From positions 1-6,160 of the forward strand of contig JAEEZP010000272.1 of the NCBI GenBank assembly GCA_016291915.1: a DNA stretch of 6,160 nucleotides. Reading direction: 5' to 3'. Each line of letters begins with the position of its first letter. The stretch's first letter is position 1. The translations under genes and the position numbers were made by a program. The notes under the pieces were generated by a model. The model searched no databases and was not told the DNA's origin. It worked only from the letters and a program-made list of their open reading frames with translations. Positions 1 through 5,690 of the stretch are shown in pieces. The stretch comes from Prevotella sp. Lineage in GTDB: Bacteria > Bacteroidota > Bacteroidia > Bacteroidales > Bacteroidaceae.

Positions 1-187
1 CATGGACAAGATGCGCTTCGGTCAACCGGTGATCACCGGCAGTAGGGTACGTCTGACAACGAAATTGCATAACATCGCCAACCTCCGTGGTATCTGTAAG
101 GCAGAAATAGCCTTTAAGATTGAGATAGAGGGGCAGCGTAAACCGGCCTTGGAGGGTATCGCCTCTTTCCTGTATTATTTTGTTTAG
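1..187 (+). CDS. MaoC/NodN-type hotdog dehydratase, C-terminal fragment (5' end outside window)
   Basis: The visible 61 residues are the end of a hotdog-fold protein. The opening DKMRFGQPV followed by ITGSRVRL matches the 'D-x-x-RF-x-x-PV-x-x-GSR-hydrophobic' strand pair of MaoC-like dehydratases of the NodN subgroup. The later segment EIEGQRKPALEGIASFLYYF is the typical last two strands of that subgroup (E-G-x-x-KPA, then aromatic residues). Proteins of this family are usually about 150 residues, so more than half is missing, including the region where the catalytic Asp/His would lie. The Met at base 2 is internal to the fold and is not a start; the frame is open to the window edge. Family members hydrate or dehydrate enoyl-thioesters, but the substrate cannot be told here. 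FabZ is a related alternative, but the GSR and KPA features favour MaoC/NodN. The stop TAG at 185-187 lies in the first unit of the octamer array. Confidence 0.72.
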   Translation, partial: MDKMRFGQPVITGSRVRLTTKLHNIANLRGICKAEIAFKIEIEGQRKPALEGIASFLYYFV

Positions 188-270
188 TCGTTTGGTTGTT
201 TAGTCGTTTGGTTGTTTAGTCGTTTGGTTGTTTGGTTGTTTGGTTGTTTAGTTGTTTGGTCGTTTAGTAA
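183..270. repeat. 8-bp tandem repeat array, 11 units (last one degenerate)
   Basis: Eleven consecutive octamers fit TTT(A/G)GT(C/T)G: units start at 183, 191, 199, 207, 215, 223, 231, 239, 247, 255 and 263. The first six alternate TTTAGTCG and TTTGGTTG, making three perfect copies of a 16-bp unit (183-230). Units 7 and 8 repeat TTTGGTTG, unit 9 is TTTAGTTG, unit 10 is TTTGGTCG, and unit 11 is TTTAGTAA. The two variable positions (A/G and C/T) change independently along the array, which suggests expansion by slippage plus point change. The first unit contains the TAG stop of the upstream dehydratase gene. The plus strand contains almost no C or A, so the transcript is U/G-rich. The role is unknown; copy-number variation between strains is likely for such arrays, but this is inference. 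Confidence 0.93.
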
Positions 271-274
271 ACGA
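260..274. repeat. 15-bp palindrome closing the octamer array
   Basis: TCGTTTAGTAAACGA reads as a perfect inverted repeat around the central G267. In RNA it can form six base pairs (260-265 with 269-274) with an AGU loop. The left arm is made from the last array units and the right arm from the first unique bases, so the array ends exactly at a dyad. No U-tract follows, so it is weak as a terminator. It could be a protein-binding dyad, or chance. Confidence 0.6.
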
Positions 275-284
275 GTTAATAGAT

Positions 285-300
285 ATTGAGTTATTGAGTT
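285..300. repeat. Second 8-bp tandem duplication (ATTGAGTT x2)
   Basis: Two exact, adjacent copies of ATTGAGTT (285-292 and 293-300) lie just upstream of the lipoprotein start, 14 bases beyond the larger octamer array. The period is again 8 bp, although the unit sequence differs. Confidence 0.75.
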
Positions 301-324
301 TGGTAGTTTTTTTGAATAAAAGAT

Positions 325-975
325 ATGAAAAGAATCAATAATAAACGAATAGGATTGCTGATGGTGGTCGTCATCGCTATGCTGATGTCGTGTGCACCGC
401 AGTTGGATGACACAGCGCCACCCGTCGATCCATACGATGTGCATTACGGTGCGCGAATGATGTATGTCACCTCTTCATTCCGTGTCTATGCACCGATGAT
501 AGACAGGATGCATGTGGAGCGTATAGCGATGAATGTCTATGGCGTACGTGATGTGTCCTGGAGCCCCGGGTCGTATATCATGACCGTGCAGTATTATCCG
601 GGTAGAACCAATACGTATCTTATCCAACAGGCTATTGCCCGTGCCGGATATGATACCAGTGACTACCGGGCAGTGAACATGCGCCCTGTTGTGATACCGC
701 CACGTAGGACACCTCCTTCTACCCGTCAGGTGATTACTGTTCCGAGGAACCAACAACCGCCAAGAACTTCTCAACCACAACCTGGACAGGGGGTGGGTGT
801 GAATAATCCCAATACGCACAGTGGTACAGCGACACAACCACAGACACAGGGTGGTAATGCTCAGCCGCAGGGTAATCAGAATACCCAGCCGCAGACAAAT
901 ACACAGCAGAATCAACAAAGTCAGCCCGCCACGAATACCAGTGGTGGTGGACATTTCGGTGGAAAAAGGAACTAA
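325..975 (+). CDS. Lipoprotein with cysteine-less HMA-like fold and Gln/Asn/Pro-rich tail
   Basis: This 216-residue protein is predicted to be exported and lipidated. A short basic N-terminus (KRINNKR), a hydrophobic stretch at 9-20, and a lipobox L20-M21-S22-C23 are seen. After Cys23 comes APQLDDT; the acidic pair near the Cys recalls Bacteroidota surface-export signals, but the match is loose. Residues about 47-116 read like the beta-alpha-beta-beta-alpha-beta pattern of heavy-metal-associated (HMA) domains: a strand SFRV, a helix from M58 to about 70, YGV-x-x-V, a strand YIMTVQYYP, and the helix YLIQQAIARAGYD. The usual M-x-C-x-x-C is replaced by M58-x-D60-x-x-H63, so classical soft-metal binding is not expected. 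Residues 121-216 are low complexity (Gln, Asn, Pro, Thr, Gly), end in GGGHFGGKRN, and are probably disordered. The start is fixed by the signal peptide; the leader is A-rich with no clear SD. It probably shares a transcript with ybjQ 16 bases downstream. The HMA assignment is my inference; the lipoprotein call is firm. Confidence 0.82.
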   Translation: MKRINNKRIGLLMVVVIAMLMSCAPQLDDTAPPVDPYDVHYGARMMYVTSSFRVYAPMIDRMHVERIAMNVYGVRDVSWSPGSYIMTVQYYPGRTNTYLIQQAIARAGYDTSDYRAVNMRPVVIPPRRTPPSTRQVITVPRNQQPPRTSQPQPGQGVGVNNPNTHSGTATQPQTQGGNAQPQGNQNTQPQTNTQQNQQSQPATNTSGGGHFGGKRN

Positions 976-991
976 TTAAAACAACAGAATT

Positions 992-1321
992 ATGATATTA
1001 ACGACAACACACAATTTAGAAGGTTACAAAGTAGAGAAATATCTTGGAGTGGTAACCGGTGAGACGATCATCGGAGCCAATATGTTTAAGGATCTGTTCG
1101 CCTCCGTACGTGACTTGGTAGGTGGCCGAAGCGGTGCTTACGAGAAGGTATTGGCAAAAGCCAAGGATATAGCCATGCAGGAAATGGAGGAGCGTGCACA
1201 GGAGCTGGGAGCTAATGCGATACTGGCCATTGACCTGGATTATGAGACCGTGGGACAAAACAGTTCGATGCTGATGGTATCAAGCAGCGGTACAGCAGTG
1301 GTGGTTTCCAAGACATTTTAG
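992..1321 (+). CDS. ybjQ: YbjQ/UPF0145 (DUF74) family protein
   Basis: The 109-residue product matches the whole length of the small YbjQ/UPF0145 family. The hallmarks are an N-terminal strand leading to YLGVVTGETIIGAN (residues about 17-30), a central region with a helix rich in Ala, Glu and Met (KAKDIAMQEMEERAQELGANAIL), then the family core GANAILAIDLDYETVG, and the C-terminal strand MLMVSSSGTAVVV. The protein has no signal peptide and should be cytoplasmic. The family has been described as 'putative heavy-metal-binding' and forms small oligomers, but its biochemical role is not established, so no function beyond the family name is claimed. There is no Cys in the protein. It begins 16 bases after the lipoprotein stop, with an A-rich leader, consistent with co-transcription. 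Codon use resembles the neighbours. Confidence 0.9.
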   Translation: MILTTTHNLEGYKVEKYLGVVTGETIIGANMFKDLFASVRDLVGGRSGAYEKVLAKAKDIAMQEMEERAQELGANAILAIDLDYETVGQNSSMLMVSSSGTAVVVSKTF

Positions 1322-1356
1322 TTTAATCAGACGTTAAGGATAATTAATTATTACGA

Positions 1357-1385
1357 ATTTTGGGGTCTGAATGTGGCCCCAGAAT
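1357..1385 (+). terminator. Possible weak terminator hairpin after ybjQ
   Basis: ATTTTGGGG (1357-1365) can pair with CCCCAGAAT (1377-1385) to give nine pairs including one G-U, around an 11-base loop. The downstream bases (CCTTTATTTCGTTATTA) are T-rich but not a clean U-run. The position, 36 bases after the ybjQ stop and 44 before the protease start, fits a terminator or a 5' leader stem. Confidence 0.4.
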
Positions 1386-1428
1386 CCTTTATTTCGTTAT
1401 TAGACAAAAAGACATTATTATTTTTATT

Positions 1429-4239
1429 ATGAAACTTAAAAATCTATTTATTGTATTACTCTTGGCCATCGCAGGGAATGCCATGGCTCAGATGATGCCT
1501 CCTCTTCCTAAGGATAAGGATGTGAGAACCGGTAAGTTGGATAACGGACTGACTTATTATATCCGTTACAATAACTGGCCGGAAAACCGTGCAGAGTTCT
1601 TTATTGCCCAGCGAGTGGGTTCATTGCAGGAAGATGAACCACAGCGTGGCTTGGCACACTTCCTGGAGCACATGTGCTTCAATGGAACCAAGCACTTCCA
1701 GGGAAATGACCTGATCCGCTATTGCGAGTCTCTCGGCGTGAAGTTCGGTGCCGATCTGAATGCTTATACCAGTGTTGACCGTACGGTGTATAATATCTCT
1801 AATGTGCCGACCAAGAATAAGGCTTCTTTGGATAGCTGTCTGCTGATTCTCTATGATTGGGCCGACGGTCTGGTACTCGATGAGAAAGAGATTGATAAGG
1901 AGCGTGGCGTGATCCATGAGGAGTGGCGTCTCCGTTCAAGTGCTCAGCAGCGTATGTTAGAGCGCTCTTTGCCGACACTCTATCCGGGTTCTAAGTACGG
2001 TCTTCGTATGCCTATCGGACTGATGAGTGTGGTTGACGGTTTCAAGCCCATTGAACTGCGTAACTACTACGAGAAGTGGTATCGTCCAGATAATCAGGCC
2101 ATCATCGTTGTCGGTGATGTGGATGTTGACCATGTAGAGGCTGAGATCAAACGTCTGTTCTCCGACATTAAGGTTCCTGCCAATGCCGCACAGGTATGGG
2201 ATGAGCCCGTTCCTGACAATGAAGAGCCTATCGTCGTGGTAGAGAAAGATAAGGAGCAGCCGAACAATCAGGTTAGTTATCTCTTCAAACATGATGTGTT
2301 TCCCGATTCTCTGAAAGGCACTGTTTTGAATGTTGTAAACAGTTTCCTGAAGAATGCAGCTATCAGTATGCTGAACCAGCGTATCAGTGAGCTTACCCAA
2401 AAGCCGGATTGTCCTTTCCTCGGTGCACAGGTAGGCGACGGTACTTATCTTTTCTCTAAGACCAAGGATGCTTTCTCTTTGAATTATGCTCCTAAAGAGG
2501 GTAAGAACAAAGAGTCTGCCATCGCTGTTTACCGTGAGGCTTTGCGTGCCGCACAGTTTGGTTATACAGAAACAGAGTATCAGCGTTTCAAAGACAATAT
2601 GCTCAGCAGTCTTGAGAAGTTATATGCAAACAAAGACAAGCGACCCAGTGGCGGCTTGGCACAAGAATTGGTAGAGGTTTACCTCAGTCATGAGCCGATG
2701 GTATCTTTGGATGACGAATATATGCTGTTGAAGCAGTTGATTCCGTCCATTCCTTTGCAGACTGTCAATGAGTATATCAAGCAGTTGATGCCGCAGGGCA
2801 AGAAAAACCTGGTTGTCCTTAGCACTAATGTAGAGAAGGAAGGTGCTGTCTATCCGGAGGCCAGCGAGTTCCTGGCTGCCGTTGATGAGGCTCGTGCAGA
2901 GAAGTTAGAGGCTTTCGTGGATAATGTAAAGAATGAGCCGCTTATCACTGTTCTGCCCAAGAAGGGTTCTATCGTGAAGGAGCAGGCTGGAAAGAAGTTC
3001 GGTTATAAGGAGCTGACACTTAGCAACGGTGTGAGAGTATTGCTGAAGAAGACCGATTTCAAGAAGGACGAGATCGTCATGAGCGCTACTGGTGAGGGTG
3101 GTTCTTCCTTGTATGGCAATAATGAAATTGTCAACCTGAATGTCTTTAATGATGTGATCGGTTCAAGCGGTCTGGGTAATTTCTCTACTACCGAGTTGAG
3201 AAAAGCACTTGCAGGTAAGGTGGCTAACTGTGACCTGTCCATGGGTGAGCGCAGGATGTCTGTCTCCGGTAGTGCTGTGAAGAAGGATCTGGAGACGCTG
3301 TTGCAGTTAACCTATCTCTATTTCACCAATATCAAGAAAGATGAAGAGAACTTCCAGCTGTTGAAGCAGTCGTATGAGATGCAGCTGAAGAACAAGGCTA
3401 ATAATCCTGATGCTGCTTTCCAGGATTCGGTGTCATATACAATGACAAACCACCATCCTCGTGCAAAGAGTATGGAGATCAGCGACATTGCTAAGATCGA
3501 CTACGACCGTATCCTTCAGATGGCTAAGGAGCGTACTGCCAATGCAGCAGCCTATCGCTTTACTTTCATCGGTGACTTCGATGAGAATGAACTGCGTCCG
3601 TTGCTCGAGCAGTATATCGCTTCCTTGCCTTCCAACAAGAAAATCGTGAAGGGACATAAGGTGGTTGACTATGTGAAGCATGATGTAACAAATCGTTTCC
3701 TCCGTAAAGCAGAACCTCCAAAGGCTAATGCTGTGATGGTATGGGTGAACGAGAAGATGCCGTATTCACTGGAGTCTTCTGTCCAGGCAAGCATCGCCGG
3801 ACAGATCCTGTCGATGATCTACCTGAATAAGATCCGTGAGGAAGCAGGTGCAGCATATTCTTGTGGCGCACAGGGAGGTATGAGCAAGACAGACAAGGAT
3901 GTGACAGTTACCATGCAGGTGTTCTGTCCGATGAAGCCCGAGAAAGCTGAAGAGGCACTGGCCATCATGCGTGAGGAGGTTCCTGCACTGGCTGTAACAT
4001 GCGATAAGGATATGCTTACCAAGGTAAAGGAGTATATGCTGAAGAATGCTGAGAGCAGTGTAAAGACAAACGGTTATTGGATGAGTGTTATCAATGCCTT
4101 CGACCGTTACGGTTTGGATAACCACACAACCTACAAGGATGTTGTCGCTTCACAGACACCCGAGAAGATCTGTAACTTCATGAAGAAGTTCCTGAAGGGT
4201 GCCAACAAGGTAGAGGTGATCATGCTGCCGGAAGAGTAA
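1429..4239 (+). CDS. Periplasmic M16 family zinc protease (insulinase/PqqL-like, two-half)
   Basis: This 936-residue secreted M16 metalloprotease resembles E. coli PqqL in length (about 930) and arrangement. Residues 1-20 are a signal peptide (KLKN, hydrophobic 6-16, then A18-M19-A20 before Q21), so the mature enzyme is periplasmic. The N-terminal half carries the inverted zinc motif H77-F-L-E80-H81, with E80 as the catalytic base, and the downstream acidic pair E158 and E165 (ERGVIHEE); by analogy to IDE and pitrilysin, E165 is the likely third zinc ligand. GADLNAYTSVDRTVYNISNVP (107-127) is typical of these proteins. The C-terminal half, from about 525 (GYKELTLSNGVRVLLKKTDFKKDE), lacks the zinc motif. 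It keeps the substrate-binding R...Y segment, R803 to Y810 in KIREEAGAAYSC. The start at 1429 was chosen because it begins the signal peptide; a longer frame from a TTG at 1360 would bury it. The protein probably degrades peptides in the periplasm; the substrate is unknown. No strong promoter was seen in the 107-base gap upstream. Confidence 0.95.
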   Translation: MKLKNLFIVLLLAIAGNAMAQMMPPLPKDKDVRTGKLDNGLTYYIRYNNWPENRAEFFIAQRVGSLQEDEPQRGLAHFLEHMCFNGTKHFQGNDLIRYCESLGVKFGADLNAYTSVDRTVYNISNVPTKNKASLDSCLLILYDWADGLVLDEKEIDKERGVIHEEWRLRSSAQQRMLERSLPTLYPGSKYGLRMPIGLMSVVDGFKPIELRNYYEKWYRPDNQAIIVVGDVDVDHVEAEIKRLFSDIKVPANAAQVWDEPVPDNEEPIVVVEKDKEQPNNQVSYLFKHDVFPDSLKGTVLNVVNSFLKNAAISMLNQRISELTQKPDCPFLGAQVGDGTYLFSKTKDAFSLNYAPKEGKNKESAIAVYREALRAAQFGYTETEYQRFKDNMLSSLEKLYANKDKRPSGGLAQELVEVYLSHEPMVSLDDEYMLLKQLIPSIPLQTVNEYIKQLMPQGKKNLVVLSTNVEKEGAVYPEASEFLAAVDEARAEKLEAFVDNVKNEPLITVLPKKGSIVKEQAGKKFGYKELTLSNGVRVLLKKTDFKKDEIVMSATGEGGSSLYGNNEIVNLNVFNDVIGSSGLGNFSTTELRKALAGKVANCDLSMGERRMSVSGSAVKKDLETLLQLTYLYFTNIKKDEENFQLLKQSYEMQLKNKANNPDAAFQDSVSYTMTNHHPRAKSMEISDIAKIDYDRILQMAKERTANAAAYRFTFIGDFDENELRPLLEQYIASLPSNKKIVKGHKVVDYVKHDVTNRFLRKAEPPKANAVMVWVNEKMPYSLESSVQASIAGQILSMIYLNKIREEAGAAYSCGAQGGMSKTDKDVTVTMQVFCPMKPEKAEEALAIMREEVPALAVTCDKDMLTKVKEYMLKNAESSVKTNGYWMSVINAFDRYGLDNHTTYKDVVASQTPEKICNFMKKFLKGANKVEVIMLPEE

Positions 4240-4258
4240 TAATATGATGATATGATAA

Positions 4259-4300
4259 AAGGAGGGGTGCAGACATTTGTTTTGCACCTTTCTTTGTTTA
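4259..4300 (+). terminator. Rho-independent-type terminator of the M16 protease gene
   Basis: Starting 20 bases after the protease stop, bases 4259-4271 can pair with 4283-4295 in a 13-pair stem (core GGTGCA with TGCACC, three G-U pairs further out) around an 11-base loop. The 3' arm and what follows are T-rich (CTTTCTTTGTTTAT). This fits an intrinsic terminator, though part of the T-tract lies in the stem. Confidence 0.7.
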
Positions 4301-4302
4301 TA

Positions 4303-4314
4303 TTCGTAACTTTG
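4303..4314 (+). repeat. First copy of the 12-bp repeat TTCGTAACTTTG
   Basis: Bases 4303-4314 are identical to 4386-4397, 83 bases downstream, where the sequence is the -7 region of the metK promoter. Here the nearest upstream TTTG (4281-4284) is 22 bases from the TA, outside the usual spacing, so this copy may be a weak or relic promoter, and it lies in a hairpin arm. Confidence 0.7.
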
Positions 4315-4330
4315 GCTTCGCCGAAGTTAC
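4306..4330. repeat. Strong 11-bp hairpin with a 3-base loop
   Basis: GTAACTTTGGC (4306-4316) pairs with GCCGAAGTTAC (4320-4330), eleven pairs with one G-U, around the loop TTC. The left arm contains TAACTTTG, a perfect TAnnTTTG -7 box. The bottom strand of the right arm reads TAACTTCG, one base from the same box. No U-run follows, so it is not a standard terminator. Confidence 0.85.
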
Positions 4331-4339
4331 TCCGTCTCG

Positions 4340-4376
4340 GGAATGAAAAGAAAAATGAACTTTTCTTTTGCATTCC
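4340..4376. repeat. A/T-rich inverted repeat overlapping the metK promoter
   Basis: GGAATGAAAAGAAAA (4340-4354) pairs with TTTTCTTTTGCATTCC (4361-4376) in 15 pairs with a single bulged G at 4370, around the loop ATGAAC. A further three pairs (GTC 4334-4336 with GAC 4381-4383) can close a wider internal loop. The right arm contains TTTG 4367-4370, the -33 element of the metK promoter, so folding or a dyad-binding protein could influence that promoter. Confidence 0.75.
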
Positions 4377-4397
4377 TCTCGACTTTTCGTAACTTTG
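4367..4397 (+). promoter_or_regulatory. Bacteroidota-type sigma-70 promoter of metK
   Basis: TTTG at 4367-4370 and TAACTTTG at 4390-4397, 19 bases apart, match the known Bacteroidota consensus (TTTG at -33, TAnnTTTG at -7). Transcription should start near 4400-4403, giving a leader of only about 25 bases before the metK ATG. That leader holds AAGGTG (4414-4419) seven bases before the ATG, an SD-like element. It leaves no room for a riboswitch. Confidence 0.8.
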
Positions 4398-4426
4398 CAC
4401 CCTGATATTAAATAAGGTGTAAAGAT

Positions 4427-5686
4427 ATGGCATATTTGTTTTCTTCGGAGTCTGTTTCAGAGGGGCATCCTGACAAGGTGGCCGATCAGATTTCTGATGC
4501 GTTGGTAGATCAGTTTTTAGCATACGATGATAAGGCGCGATGCGCCATAGAGACTTTTGTCACTACCGGTCAGGTGGTGATCATGGGTGAGGTGCGCAGT
4601 GAGGTGTATATCGACTTCGATACTATTGCGCGTAGAACAATCAATAGAATCGGCTATACCAAGAGTGAGTATAAGTTCGACGGTGACTCTTGCGGTGTGC
4701 TCACAGCCATCCATGAGCAGAGTGGAGATATCAACCGTGGTGTGGATCGTGAGAATGAGGAGGAGCAGGGAGCCGGTGATCAGGGTATGATGTTCGGTTA
4801 TGCGACCAATGAGACGGAGGATTACATGCCAGTAACGCTCGATCTTTCCCATCGTCTGGTGGAGACACTTGCCGAGATCCGTAAAGAGGGTAAGGTGATG
4901 ACTTATCTGCGTCCGGATGCAAAGAGTCAGGTGACTGTAGAATATGATGATAATGGTACACCTTTGCGTATCGATACCATTGTGGTTTCTACCCAGCATG
5001 ATGAGTTTGACAGCGATGATGAGAAGATGTTGGCAAAGATCAAAGATGATGTCATCAATATCCTTATCCCAAGGGTTAAGTCGCAGATACACAGTGAGAA
5101 GGTGCTCGCACTCTTCCATGATGATATCAAATATTTCGTGAATCCTACAGGCAAATTCGTTATCGGTGGTCCTCATGGCGATACCGGACTGACCGGAAGG
5201 AAGATTATCGTTGATACCTATGGCGGTAAGGGTGCACATGGAGGAGGTGCCTTCTCCGGCAAGGACTCCAGTAAGGTGGATCGTAGTGCTGCCTATGCTG
5301 CCCGTTATATTGCGAAGAATATGGTGGCTGCAGGTGTATCTGATGAGATGCTGGTTCAGATCAGTTATGCCATCGGTGTAGCCAAACCTGTGAATATCTA
5401 TGTCAACACCTATGGAAAGAGTCATGTAAAGCTATCTGACGGTGAGATAGCCAAGAAGATTGAAGCGTTGTTCGATCTTCGTCCGAAGGCCATTGAGAAG
5501 ACGTTGAAGTTACGCCAGCCGATGTACTTGGAGACTGCCGCTTATGGACATATGGGAAGAAAGAATGAGGTCGTGTACAAGACCTTCACCAGTCGTTATC
5601 ATGAGACACTGACCATCCCTGTAGAACTGTTTACCTGGGAGAAACTGGATCGTGTAGAAGAGATACGTAAGACTTTCGGATTGTAA
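4427..5686 (+). CDS. metK: S-adenosylmethionine synthetase (methionine adenosyltransferase)
   Basis: MetK makes S-adenosylmethionine from methionine and ATP in the cytoplasm, releasing phosphate and pyrophosphate. The 419-residue product aligns from its first residue with the bacterial family. Seen residues include H14 and D16 in SEGHPDK, E42 in IETFVTTG, E55 in GEVRSE, Q98 in HEQSGDI, and D118 in signature GAGDQGMMFGYA (115-126). Also present are GGPHGDTGLTGRKIIVDTYG (247-266) and the second signature GGGAFSGKD (272-280). The protein is about 35 residues longer than E. coli MetK (384). Much of this is an insertion near the C-terminus: between GHMGR (374-378) and FTWEKLD (402-408) lie about 23 residues (NEVVYKTFTSRY and following), where E. 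coli goes straight from GHFGRE to FPWEK. The start is fixed by the N-terminal family match and the SD-like AAGGTG. It is transcribed from the promoter at 4367-4397, and the DUF4271 gene follows after four bases. Confidence 0.99.
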   Translation: MAYLFSSESVSEGHPDKVADQISDALVDQFLAYDDKARCAIETFVTTGQVVIMGEVRSEVYIDFDTIARRTINRIGYTKSEYKFDGDSCGVLTAIHEQSGDINRGVDRENEEEQGAGDQGMMFGYATNETEDYMPVTLDLSHRLVETLAEIRKEGKVMTYLRPDAKSQVTVEYDDNGTPLRIDTIVVSTQHDEFDSDDEKMLAKIKDDVINILIPRVKSQIHSEKVLALFHDDIKYFVNPTGKFVIGGPHGDTGLTGRKIIVDTYGGKGAHGGGAFSGKDSSKVDRSAAYAARYIAKNMVAAGVSDEMLVQISYAIGVAKPVNIYVNTYGKSHVKLSDGEIAKKIEALFDLRPKAIEKTLKLRQPMYLETAAYGHMGRKNEVVYKTFTSRYHETLTIPVELFTWEKLDRVEEIRKTFGL

Positions 5687-5690
5687 TACC

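Noticed and set aside
2..187. A complete 61-residue gene starting at the ATG at base 2
   Set aside because: The Met falls inside the D-x-x-RF strand of a hotdog fold and the frame is open to the window edge, so it is the tail of a longer gene.
183..270. CRISPR array
   Set aside because: The units are 8 bp, contiguous, and without spacers.
283..324. Consensus promoter directly before the lipoprotein
   Set aside because: TAGTTTTT at 304-311 is one base from TAnnTTTG, but it has no properly spaced TTTG and would leave a leader of under ten bases.
184..444. Minus-strand reading frame ending in a Gln/Asn/Thr/Lys repeat peptide
   Set aside because: The repeat peptide is just the translation of the octamer array, and the rest is antisense to the lipoprotein signal peptide.
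475..954. 159-residue minus-strand frame inside the lipoprotein gene
   Set aside because: It is a shadow of the Gln/Pro-rich tail; the plus frame has a clear lipobox and leader.
1360..1428. Longer N-terminus of the M16 protease from a TTG at 1360
   Set aside because: It would put 23 residues before a good signal peptide and overlap a hairpin; the ATG at 1429 fits secretion.
1322..1428. Consensus promoter for the M16 protease
   Set aside because: The only near match, GAATTTTG at 1355-1362, lacks the TA and has no upstream TTTG partner.
4240..4426. SAM riboswitch before metK
   Set aside because: The hairpins lie upstream of the predicted metK transcription start, the true leader is about 25 bases, and no SAM-I or SAM-II core pattern was seen.
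4517..5425. 302-residue minus-strand frame antisense to metK
   Set aside because: It has no family features, and metK on the plus strand is certain; long antisense frames come from its codon use.
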